DNA of 64,000 bases, from positions 62,001 to 126,000 of the forward strand of contig NZ_QWJJ01000001.1 of assembly GCF_003575965.1 (NCBI RefSeq), in the 5' to 3' direction. How positions within the stretch are numbered: position 1 is the first letter of the stretch; every line of letters starts with the position of its first letter. Made by a program: the position numbers and the translations under genes. The notes beneath the pieces were generated by a model. That model saw only the letters and a list, made by a program, of their open reading frames with translations. It searched no databases and was not told the DNA's origin. The DNA is from Pseudooceanicola sediminis. GTDB lineage: Bacteria; Pseudomonadota; Alphaproteobacteria; Rhodobacterales; Rhodobacteraceae. Shown here in pieces: positions 1-7,421 of the stretch.

Positions 1-456
1 ATGCAGCGGGCCATGGAGACGTTGAGCACCGAGGATCTGACGCGGGATCGCGGCGCGTTCTTCGGGTCGATCCTGGGCACGGTGAACCATATCCTGTGGG
101 CGGATCAGACCTGGCTGTCGCGGCTGAGCGATATGCCAAAGCCGCAGGGCGGCATCCCGGAGAGCCCGAATATCTGTCCGACCCTGCCGGTGTGGTCTGC
201 CGAGAGGTTTCGCATGGACGGGCGGTTCATCCTGTGGGCCGAGGCGCTGCGCGCACTTGATCTGACGGGTGATTTGTCTTGGTATTCCGGGGTGTTGAAG
301 GGCGATGTCAAGATGCCTGTGGCGCGGGTTGTGGTGCATGTCTTCAATCATCAGACGCATCATCGCGGGCAAGTGCACGCCATGTTGACCGCCGCAGGGG
401 CCACACCCGATGCAACGGACCTTTTTGCCATGCCAGATGCGGGGCCATGGCCGTGA
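1..456 (+). CDS. DinB family protein, 5' end outside the window
   Basis: The frame is open from the first base and ends at 456. DinB-like proteins are metal-binding four-helix bundles, often linked to thiol transfer or stress; the individual role of this one is unknown. The fold's characteristic histidines are visible: one in VNHILWADQ near residue 29, and a pair in the late HQTHHRGQVH segment near residue 118, which is the family hallmark. DinB relatives normally have about 20 more residues before the segment corresponding to this start, so the ATG at base 1 is probably internal and the true start lies upstream. The gene precedes acuI by 48 bp on the same strand. I am confident of the family but not of a substrate. 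Confidence 0.8.
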   Translation: MQRAMETLSTEDLTRDRGAFFGSILGTVNHILWADQTWLSRLSDMPKPQGGIPESPNICPTLPVWSAERFRMDGRFILWAEALRALDLTGDLSWYSGVLKGDVKMPVARVVVHVFNHQTHHRGQVHAMLTAAGATPDATDLFAMPDAGPWP

Positions 457-504
457 CCTCTACATGAGGTTTGCGGCGCAAGAAATTGAAATATCGGAGG
501 AAAC

Positions 505-1497
505 ATGTTCAAAGCTCTATTGGTCGAAAAAGACGACGACGGCACTGTCACCGCAGCTGTGAAAGAGCTGGACGTGGCAGACCTGCCGGACGGCGAGGTG
601 CTGGTCGCGGTGGAATATTCGACCGTGAACTACAAGGACGGTCTGTGCCTGTCGCCCAACGGGGGCGGGCTGGTGCGGCAGTATCCGCATGTGCCGGGCA
701 TCGATTTCGCCGGAACCGTCGAGCAGAGCAGCGATGATCGTTATGCCCCCGGTGACAAGGTCGTGCTGACCGGTTGGCGCGTCGGAGAGGCCCATTGGGG
801 CGGCTACGCGCAGAAGGCCCGGGTCAAGGCCGATTGGCTGGTGCCGCTGCCCGAGGGGATGAGCGCGCAGGATGCCATGGCGGTGGGAACGGCGGGGTTC
901 ACCGCCATGCTGGCCGTGATGGCGCTGGAGGATCATGGTCTGACGCCGGACAAGGGCGAGGTTCTGGTGACCGGTGCCGCAGGGGGCGTCGGGTCTGTCG
1001 CCACGGCGATCCTGGGGCATCTGGGATACCGCGTGGCGGCGGTGACGGGGCGTCCGGAAACGGGCGACTACCTGCTGTCCCTCGGGGCGGCGCGGATCGT
1101 GGCGCGCGCGGAGTTGAACGAGGTCGTCAAGCGGCCGCTGGAGGCCGAAACCTGGGCCGGCTGTGTCGACGCGGTGGGGGGCGACATGCTGGCACGGGTC
1201 CTGGGGCAGATGGCGTATGGTGCATCGGTCGCGGCGGTTGGCCTGGCGGGGGGCGCAAAGCTGCCGACCAGCGTCGTGCCGTTCCTGCTGCGCGGCGTCA
1301 ACCTGCTGGGGATCGACAGCGTCATGCAGCCGTTCGAGAACCGTCAGCGTGCCTGGGCGCGGGTGGCGCGGGATCTGCCGATGGACAAGCTGTCGTCGAT
1401 GATCCAGCCCGCGCACCTGTCGGATCTGCCGCGGCTGGGGGCCGACATCCTGAACGGGCAGATCAAGGGCCGCGTTCTGGTCGATGTGAACGGCTGA
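505..1497 (+). CDS. acuI: MDR-family quinone oxidoreductase, acryloyl-CoA reductase AcuI/YhdH type
   Basis: A 330-residue NADPH-dependent medium-chain reductase. AcuI reduces toxic acryloyl-CoA to propionyl-CoA, a step in DMSP and acrylate breakdown in marine roseobacters. The N-terminal GroES-like domain includes the motif STVNYKDGL near residue 46. The Rossmann segment VLVTGAAGGVGSVA lies near residue 153, and the C-terminus RVLVDVNG is typical. The start at 505 has a GGAGG element a few bases upstream. The structural zinc cysteines of alcohol dehydrogenases are absent, as expected for YhdH/AcuI. No other DMSP genes (dmdA, dddL) are nearby, so assignment of the physiological substrate is inference from the family. 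It is followed closely by a universal stress protein gene. Confidence 0.88.
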   Translation: MFKALLVEKDDDGTVTAAVKELDVADLPDGEVLVAVEYSTVNYKDGLCLSPNGGGLVRQYPHVPGIDFAGTVEQSSDDRYAPGDKVVLTGWRVGEAHWGGYAQKARVKADWLVPLPEGMSAQDAMAVGTAGFTAMLAVMALEDHGLTPDKGEVLVTGAAGGVGSVATAILGHLGYRVAAVTGRPETGDYLLSLGAARIVARAELNEVVKRPLEAETWAGCVDAVGGDMLARVLGQMAYGASVAAVGLAGGAKLPTSVVPFLLRGVNLLGIDSVMQPFENRQRAWARVARDLPMDKLSSMIQPAHLSDLPRLGADILNGQIKGRVLVDVNG

Positions 1498-1513
1498 GGT
1501 GAGGGGATGCGTG

Positions 1514-1927
1514 ATGTATGACAGGATAGCGGTGCCGGTCGACCTGGCGCACCCCGATCGCAGTGAAAAGGCCCTGAAAAGCGCCGCGGCGCTGTCGCGC
1601 AGTTTTTCCGCCGACGTGATCGTCGTCGGCGTCACCTCGGCCCTGGGGAGCGAGGTGGCCGGCGATCCGAAAGAGTTTGCAAACAGGCTGGCCGAATTTG
1701 CAAATGAGAGGTCTGGTGCCCTTGGCCTGGACCTGCGGTCACACGTGGTGATCAGCCACGAGATGGAGGTCGAGGTGGACCAGGAGCTGTTGCGCGCCAT
1801 CGAGGAGACCGGCGCGGATCTGATCGTGATGGCCAGCCATGCCCCAAAGCTGACGGATCTGCTGTGGCCCTCGAATGGGGGACGAGTTGCCAGCCATGCC
1901 CGCATTTCCGTGATGCTGGTGCGCTGA
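1514..1927 (+). CDS. universal stress protein (UspA family)
   Basis: A 137-residue single-domain Usp. It begins MYDRIAVPVDLAH, the conserved first beta strand with its Asp. The C-terminal part contains GADLIVMASHAPKLTDLLWPSNGGRVASHARISVMLVR, which matches the family's nucleotide-binding loop region, although the classical GXXGXXXX(S/T) signature is degenerate. An upstream GTG at 1499 is in frame, but the ATG at 1514, preceded by GAGGGG, is the better start. The gene lies 16 bp after acuI and is probably cotranscribed. Its last Arg codon and stop codon form the first unit of a 14-bp tandem array. The exact role (stress survival, ATP binding or not) cannot be read from the sequence. Confidence 0.85.
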   Translation: MYDRIAVPVDLAHPDRSEKALKSAAALSRSFSADVIVVGVTSALGSEVAGDPKEFANRLAEFANERSGALGLDLRSHVVISHEMEVEVDQELLRAIEETGADLIVMASHAPKLTDLLWPSNGGRVASHARISVMLVR

Positions 1928-2088
1928 TCCCCGGTCGCTTGACGTGGGGCGCCTGACGTGGGGCGCCTGACTTGGGCCGCTTGACATGGGCCGCCTGACA
2001 TGGGGCGCTCGACTTGGGCTGCCTGACTTGGGCCGTTCAATCTGGCCGTTCAACCTGGGCCGTTCAACCTGGGCCGCTAGACCCGGGC
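1922..2088. repeat. 14-bp degenerate tandem array starting at the usp stop codon
   Basis: Twelve consecutive units follow the pattern CGCYTGACNTGGGS, with boundaries at 1922, 1936, 1950, 1964, 1978, 1992, 2006, 2020, 2034 (13 bp), 2047, 2061 and 2075. The first unit is the final Arg codon plus TGA stop of usp. The later units drift toward CGTTCAACCTGGGC. A 14-bp period is not a multiple of three, and the frames crossing it change phase each unit, so it is almost certainly non-coding. It resembles a minisatellite grown from the 3' end of the gene. Confidence 0.9.
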
Positions 2089-2349
2089 GACAGCTTTTGA
2101 GGCGAAGGGGCTGCACGGTGGCGCAAGGTCTGGCCGTGCTGCCGGGTGACGGCGCGATTGCGATCGTTGATCGCCAGGCCCGGCTGTGCGGCGTGACGGC
2201 CGCGACCTCTGCCCGGCGAGCCGCGCCCTTTCTTTTTCATGCCGCCCCTTCCTTGGCGCTGCGGCGACGTGGTGCGGTGAACCCGGCCGCGTGGTCTTGA
2301 CCCGGTGTGCTGCGCGCTAGGTTCTGGCGGACCTGTCTGAGGAGTTCGC
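2089..2349. other. non-coding gap between the 14-bp array and phrB
   Basis: I see no gene here. The interval must hold the phrB promoter. A TTGACC at about 2298 is followed by TAGGTT after a 15-base spacer, which is a weak match only. In Rhodobacter sphaeroides phrA and cfaA belong to the RpoE-ChrR regulon, so an RpoE-type promoter would be expected, but I do not see a convincing one. Confidence 0.4.
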
Positions 2350-3765
2350 ATGACCAAACCGACCTTGCTATGGCTGCGCCGTGACCTGCGCCTGACCGAT
2401 CACCCGGCGCTGAATGCGGCCCTGGCGCGGGGTGGGCCGGTGATTGCGGTGTTCATCCAGGATGACAGCGTGACGGGGCTGGGGGCGGCCGCGAAATTCA
2501 GGCTTGGGCTGGGCCTTGCCGCGCTTGCCGAAACGCTTCGCGCGCAGGGGCAGAGACTGATCCTGCGGCGTGGACCCGCCCGCGAGGTGCTGGAGGAGCT
2601 GCTGGCGCAGACCGGCGCCGACGCGGTCTATTGGTCACGCTTGTATGACCCGCAGGCCATTGAGCGTGACAGCCGCATCAAATCCGCGCTGCGTGACAAT
2701 GGCGTCGAGGCCCAGAGCTTTTCCGGGCATCTTCTGTTCGAGCCGTGGGAGGTCGAGACCGGGCAGGGCAGCTATTACAAGGTTTATTCCCCGATGTGGC
2801 GCGCGGTGAAGGATCGCGAGGTGTCGGAGCCGCTGACCGCGCCTGCCGACATCCCCCCGCCGGAGCAATGGCCCGAGAGCGAGACCCTGGAGGACTGGGC
2901 CCTTGGGGCCGAGATGCGGCGCGGCGCGCAGGTTGTCGGCGGCCATGTCGACGCGGGCGAGAGGGCGGCGCAACAGGCGCTGGCCACGTTCGCACGCCAC
3001 CGCATCGACGCCTACGCGACGCGGCGCGATTATCCGGGCGAAGCCGCGACGTCGGATCTTTCGCAATACCTGAGCCTGGGAGAGATTTCGCCGCGCCAAT
3101 GCTGGCACGCAGGGGTGCGCGCGCACGAAGAAGGCAAGGCCGGAGCCGAGACGTTTCTGAAGGAACTGGTCTGGCGCGAGTTCGCCTATCACCTGATGTA
3201 TCACACGCCGCAGATCCTGACGGAAAACTGGCGGTCGGAGTGGAATGATTTTGCCTGGACCGAGGATGCGGACGCTGACGCGGTGCGGGCCTGGCAGCAG
3301 GGGCGCACGGGCGTGCCCTTTGTCGACGCGGCAATGCGCGAGATGTACGTCACCGGTCGAATGCACAACCGCGCCCGCATGATCTGTGCCAGCTACCTGA
3401 CCAAGCATTTGATGTGTCATTGGAAAATCGGCGCAGATTGGTTTCGCGACTGTCTTGTCGACTGGGATCCGGCGTCGAACGCGATGGGGTGGCAATGGGC
3501 GGCGGGCTGTGGCCCGGACGCCGCGCCCTATTTTCGCGTGTTCAACCCCGAAACCCAGGCCGAGAAGTTCGACCGCGACGGCGCATATCGAAGGCGCTGG
3601 ATCGCGGAGGAGGCAGAGGCGCCCACCGACACTGCGCTGAGCTATTTCGACGCGATCCCGAAAGCTTGGGGTCTGAGCGCCGATGACGCCTATCCCGCGC
3701 CCCTGATCGGGCTGAAAGAGGGGCGCGAGCGAGCCCTGGACGCCTATGCCGCGCTTAAAAGTTAA
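2350..3765 (+). CDS. phrB: deoxyribodipyrimidine photolyase (class I)
   Basis: A 471-residue flavoprotein that uses light to split cyclobutane pyrimidine dimers. The N-terminal antenna-domain opening is LLWLRRDLRLTDHPAL. The FAD-binding domain has LVWREFAYHLMYHTP near residue 275, MREMYVTGRMHNRARMI near residue 330 and the tryptophan-rich DWDPASNAMGWQWAAGCG near residue 372, followed by RVFNPETQAEKFD. Length and motif order fit the CPD photolyase/cryptochrome family. The start has TGAGGAG upstream. The neighbour cfaA follows 75 bp later on the same strand. The same phr-cfaA order occurs in the singlet-oxygen (RpoE) regulon of R. sphaeroides, so photo-oxidative control is a reasonable inference. 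Confidence 0.95.
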   Translation: MTKPTLLWLRRDLRLTDHPALNAALARGGPVIAVFIQDDSVTGLGAAAKFRLGLGLAALAETLRAQGQRLILRRGPAREVLEELLAQTGADAVYWSRLYDPQAIERDSRIKSALRDNGVEAQSFSGHLLFEPWEVETGQGSYYKVYSPMWRAVKDREVSEPLTAPADIPPPEQWPESETLEDWALGAEMRRGAQVVGGHVDAGERAAQQALATFARHRIDAYATRRDYPGEAATSDLSQYLSLGEISPRQCWHAGVRAHEEGKAGAETFLKELVWREFAYHLMYHTPQILTENWRSEWNDFAWTEDADADAVRAWQQGRTGVPFVDAAMREMYVTGRMHNRARMICASYLTKHLMCHWKIGADWFRDCLVDWDPASNAMGWQWAAGCGPDAAPYFRVFNPETQAEKFDRDGAYRRRWIAEEAEAPTDTALSYFDAIPKAWGLSADDAYPAPLIGLKEGRERALDAYAALKS

Positions 3766-3840
3766 CAAGTTCATGACAAAAGGCTTTCGTCACGCGCCGA
3801 CCTTGTTAGCATCGACGACGATCCAGAAGGAGACGACGTG

Positions 3841-5064
3841 ATGAGTGCCAGCCCGCAGATTTTGACCGACACCAAGGGGGAAAAGGACCTGCCGCGCTAT
3901 TTTGCCCAGGTATTTCACCTTGCCCGCGATCTGGAAAACGGCCAGCTGGATTTTCATGTGTCGGATGGGCGGGTGTTTCGGGCCGAGGGGCGCAATCCCG
4001 GCCCGGTGGCCGTGCTGCACGTGCACAATGACGACCTGTTCGCGCGCCTGATCCGAGAGGGCGACCTGGGCTTTTGCGACGCCTATCTTGAGGGCTGGTG
4101 GTCGTCGCCGGATTTGCAGGCCTTCCTGGACATGCTGCACGCGGACAACGACGCGATTTACGACGGATTTCCGGGCATGGCCCTGGTCCGAGCCTATGAA
4201 AAGGCGCGCCACTGGATGCGGCGCAATTCCAAGGCGCAGGCGAAAAAGAACATCTCTTACCACTACGACCTGGGAAATGATTTCTATCGGCTGTGGCTGG
4301 ATGACAGCATGACCTATTCGTCGGCCTTGTTCGATGCGCCGCAGATGAGCCTGGAGGCAGCGCAACGCGCCAAGTACGCCAGCATGGTCGATCGCATGGG
4401 CGTCAAGCCGGGCGACCACGTGCTGGAAATCGGCTGTGGCTGGGGTGGGTTCGCGGAATACGCCGCAAAGGAAAGAGGTCTGCGGGTGACCGGGCTGACG
4501 ATCAGCCGGGAGCAGTTGAACTATGCCAGGGAACGCATTGAAAAGGCAGGTCTTTCAGGTCAAGTTGATCTGAAGCTTCAAGATTATCGTGATGAACGCG
4601 GCAGCTATGACGGCATCGCCAGTATCGAGATGTTCGAAGCCGTCGGCGAACGCTATTGGCCGGTGTATTTCGAGACGCTGAAACGCTGTCTGAAGCCGGG
4701 ACGCGATGCGGTGCTACAGATCATCACGGTGCAGGACAAACGCTGGGAGACCTACCGGAAAGGCGTTGATTTCATTCAGAAACACATTTTTCCGGGTGGG
4801 ATGCTGCCCAGCCCCTCGGCCTTGCGCGCCGAAGTGCAGAAGGCGGGGCTGCTGGTCAAGGGATCCGTCGAATTCGGGGACAGCTACAGCCAGACGCTGC
4901 GGCGCTGGCACGAGACGTTCAACCAGAAATGGGAGGACGTGGCCGAAATGGGTTTTGACGACAGGTTTCGCCGGATGTGGAACTTTTATCTGACGGCCTG
5001 TGCGGGGGCCTTTGCGGGCGGCAATTGCGATGTGACGCAGATCACCGTGTCACGCGCCGCCTGA
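3841..5064 (+). CDS. cfaA: cyclopropane-fatty-acyl-phospholipid synthase
   Basis: A 407-residue SAM-dependent methyltransferase that adds a methylene bridge to unsaturated acyl chains of membrane phospholipids. The SAM-binding motif VLEIGCGWGGFAEYA lies near residue 196. It is preceded by the CFA-specific segment YHYDLGNDFYRLWLDDSMTYS near residue 140. Family hallmarks EMFEAVG and QKHIFPGGMLPS are present. A GTG at 3838 precedes the ATG at 3841; AGAAGGAGA at about 3825 sits at the right distance for the ATG. Its position behind phrB suggests a shared photo-oxidative stress response, in which cyclopropanation protects membranes against singlet oxygen. Confidence 0.93.
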   Translation: MSASPQILTDTKGEKDLPRYFAQVFHLARDLENGQLDFHVSDGRVFRAEGRNPGPVAVLHVHNDDLFARLIREGDLGFCDAYLEGWWSSPDLQAFLDMLHADNDAIYDGFPGMALVRAYEKARHWMRRNSKAQAKKNISYHYDLGNDFYRLWLDDSMTYSSALFDAPQMSLEAAQRAKYASMVDRMGVKPGDHVLEIGCGWGGFAEYAAKERGLRVTGLTISREQLNYARERIEKAGLSGQVDLKLQDYRDERGSYDGIASIEMFEAVGERYWPVYFETLKRCLKPGRDAVLQIITVQDKRWETYRKGVDFIQKHIFPGGMLPSPSALRAEVQKAGLLVKGSVEFGDSYSQTLRRWHETFNQKWEDVAEMGFDDRFRRMWNFYLTACAGAFAGGNCDVTQITVSRAA

Positions 5065-5195
5065 GGAACAGCATCTAATCGCCGGGGGGCGGCGGCGGCG
5101 CCGGTTTGCGGTTGTGCCCCGCGCCATGTTCGCCAACAACTGGGCCTCAGGCAGGGCGGCACCGCGGTGCCGGCCGTTTCACCGCAGGAGATCAT

Positions 5196-6320
5196 GTGAA
5201 CAAGAATCTGTTTCTTTTCGGCACGTTGCGCCATGCCCCCTTGTTGGAAATCGTGGCCGGGACACTTCCTGTGACGGTGGCTGCGGTGCGCGAAGGCTAC
5301 CGGATCGCCCCCTCCGGGGATGGCGACTGGCCGGTGCTGGTGCAGGAACCCGGCGCGATGGCGCAGGGGCTGGTGATACGCGATATCGCGCCGGACGTGC
5401 TGGATCGGTTGCGCCACTATGAATCGGCCTACGACATGCACCTTTCGCAATGCCAGGTGAGCATCGGGGATGAGGTCGTGTCAGCCGACGTGTTCGTGCC
5501 GGGCGCGCCGTCGCATGTCGATCCGGGCACCTGGGATCTGGCGGATTGGGGCGCGCGCCGCGCCGCGTTGGATTGCATCGCGGCGGCCGAGATCATGCAG
5601 CTGTGGGGGCGTTTCTCGGGGGACGAGCTGCGCTTTCGCGTGACCCAGATCGAAGCGCGCGCCGGATCGCGGCTGCGCGCCGGGCAGATGCCGCCGCCGC
5701 ATGAGGTGGGGCAGGGTCCGCAGACCCCGATGGCGCGTGTGCAGGGTCAGTTCGACGATCATGCGGGCTATTTCTTTACCCGGACGTTCGATCTGGATTA
5801 CGCGACCTTTGACGGGGGCACGTCCGAGGTGGTGCGGCGCGAGGTGTTCCTGGCACCCGATGCCGCCATCGTGCTGCCCTATGACCCGGTGCGCGATCGG
5901 GTGCTGCTGGTGGAGCAGTTCCGCATGGGGCCATTCGCGCGGGGCGAGGCATTGCCCTGGATGCTGGAACCTGTCGCGGGCCGCGTCGACCCGGGCGAGA
6001 CACCCGAGGACTGCGCCCGCCGCGAGGCGGTGGAAGAAGCGGATCTGGATCTGCGCGCGCTGCACCATGTTGCCTCGTGCTATCCCAGTCCGGGGTGTTC
6101 GACGGAGTATTTCCACATCTACCTGGGCATTTGCGAGCTGCCGGACGCCGAAACGGGCAGCCATGGCCTGGCGGAAGAACACGAAGATATCCGGACCCAT
6201 GTTTTGAGTTACGACGCCGCGATGGAACTTGTGTCCAGCGGCGAGGCGCAGAATGCGCCGCTTATCCTGTCGCTGATGTGGCTTTCGGGCAAGCGTTCCC
6301 TATTGCGGGGCGCTGCTTGA
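5196..6320 (+). CDS. trgB: TrgB-like protein: gamma-glutamylcyclotransferase-like domain fused to a Nudix hydrolase
   Basis: A 374-residue two-domain protein. Residues 1 to about 130 resemble the GGCT/AIG2 fold, starting NLFLFGTLRHAPLLEIV. The C-terminal half is an ADP-ribose-pyrophosphatase-like Nudix domain. Its Nudix box begins GRVDPGETPEDCARREAVEE near residue 263, with the catalytic REAVEE core intact. I chose the GTG at 5196 because CAGGAG lies 5 bases upstream; the longer frame from 5106 has no such site. TrgB and the adjacent cysK were described as tellurite-resistance determinants in R. sphaeroides, and cysK follows here too. No trgA-like gene is visible upstream, where cfaA lies instead. 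The physiological substrate is unknown. Confidence 0.8.
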   Translation: MNKNLFLFGTLRHAPLLEIVAGTLPVTVAAVREGYRIAPSGDGDWPVLVQEPGAMAQGLVIRDIAPDVLDRLRHYESAYDMHLSQCQVSIGDEVVSADVFVPGAPSHVDPGTWDLADWGARRAALDCIAAAEIMQLWGRFSGDELRFRVTQIEARAGSRLRAGQMPPPHEVGQGPQTPMARVQGQFDDHAGYFFTRTFDLDYATFDGGTSEVVRREVFLAPDAAIVLPYDPVRDRVLLVEQFRMGPFARGEALPWMLEPVAGRVDPGETPEDCARREAVEEADLDLRALHHVASCYPSPGCSTEYFHIYLGICELPDAETGSHGLAEEHEDIRTHVLSYDAAMELVSSGEAQNAPLILSLMWLSGKRSLLRGAA

Positions 6321-6377
6321 GTTGGGGCGACGCCCCGGATACATCAGGACCAAAGGTAACGTAGAAGGAAGACCTCG

Positions 6378-7409
6378 ATGCAATTCGCCAAGGATCTGGC
6401 CAGCGCTGTCGGCAATACGCCATTGATCAAGTTGCGCCGCGTCAGCGAGGAGACCGGATGCACCATTCTCGGCAAGGCCGAATTTCTGAACCCCGGGCAA
6501 TCGGTCAAGGACCGCGCCGCGCTGTACATCATCCGCGATGCCATGGCGCGCGGCGATCTGAAACCCGGTGGAACGATTGTCGAGGGCACTGCGGGTAACA
6601 CCGGCATCGGCCTGGCGCTGGTGGGGGCGTCGATGGGGTTCAAGACCGTCATCGTCATTCCCGAAACGCAAAGTCAGGAAAAGAAGGACATGTTGCGCCT
6701 TGCCGGGGCCGAGCTGGTGCAGGTGCCGGCAGCGCCCTATCGCAACCCCAACAACTTTGTCCGATATTCGCAGCGGCTGGCGGAAAAACTGGCCAAGACC
6801 GAGGAAAAGGGCGTGATCTGGGCCAACCAGTTCGACAATATCGCCAACCGTCAGGCCCATGTCGAGACGACCGGCCCCGAGATCTGGGAGCAGACGGGCG
6901 GCAAGGTCGACGGGTTCACCTGCGCGGTCGGGTCCGGGGGCACGCTGGCCGGAACGGCGATGGCGTTGCAGCCGAAAGGCGTGAAAGTCGCGCTGGCCGA
7001 TCCGATGGGGGCGTCGTTGCACAGCTATTATACCACGGGTGAGCTGGCTGCGGAGGGGTCCTCGATCACCGAAGGCATCGGGCAGGCGCGCATCACTGCC
7101 AACCTCGAGGGTTTTACGCCGGACTTTTCCTACCAGATCCCGGATGAGGAGGCGTTGCCCTATGTCTTTGACCTGCTGTCCGAAGAAGGGCTGTGCCTGG
7201 GCGGGTCGTCCGGCATCAACGTGGCGGGTGCGGTGCGTCTGGCGCGCGAAATGGGCCCCGGCCACACCATCGTGACGATCCTGTGCGATTATGGCACCCG
7301 CTATCAGTCGAAACTGTTCAATCCCGATTTCCTGCGCGAAAAGGGGCTGCCGACGCCCAGCTGGATGACACAGTCGCCCCGCTCCATCCCCGGCGTGTTC
7401 ACCGAGTAG
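6378..7409 (+). CDS. cysK: cysteine synthase A (O-acetylserine sulfhydrylase)
   Basis: A 343-residue PLP enzyme making L-cysteine from O-acetylserine and sulfide. The PLP lysine is Lys44 in NPGQSVKDRAALYI. The phosphate- and substrate-binding loop EGTAGNTGIG is near residue 70. SGGTLAGTA near residue 183 and GGSSGINVAGAVRLA near residue 275 complete the fold. It is about 20 residues longer at the C-terminus than enterobacterial CysK, a form seen in alphaproteobacteria. AAGGAAG precedes the ATG. The MscS gene starts only 12 bp after the stop, so the two are probably cotranscribed. The link to the preceding trgB suggests a role in oxidative or metalloid stress as well as in biosynthesis. Confidence 0.95.
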   Translation: MQFAKDLASAVGNTPLIKLRRVSEETGCTILGKAEFLNPGQSVKDRAALYIIRDAMARGDLKPGGTIVEGTAGNTGIGLALVGASMGFKTVIVIPETQSQEKKDMLRLAGAELVQVPAAPYRNPNNFVRYSQRLAEKLAKTEEKGVIWANQFDNIANRQAHVETTGPEIWEQTGGKVDGFTCAVGSGGTLAGTAMALQPKGVKVALADPMGASLHSYYTTGELAAEGSSITEGIGQARITANLEGFTPDFSYQIPDEEALPYVFDLLSEEGLCLGGSSGINVAGAVRLAREMGPGHTIVTILCDYGTRYQSKLFNPDFLREKGLPTPSWMTQSPRSIPGVFTE

Positions 7410-7421
7410 GGAGGCACAGGC

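Noticed and set aside
517-2040. 507-residue minus-strand open frame over acuI, usp and the 14-bp array
   Set aside because: It is antisense to two well-supported genes, has no family signature and gains its N-terminus from the tandem repeats. It is a by-product of high GC content.
1922-2088. 14-bp array considered as a CRISPR
   Set aside because: Units are directly adjacent with no spacers and are too short and too degenerate. No cas genes are near.
2635-3774. 379-residue minus-strand frame opposite phrB
   Set aside because: phrB has every photolyase motif on the plus strand; the antisense frame has none and no ribosome binding site.
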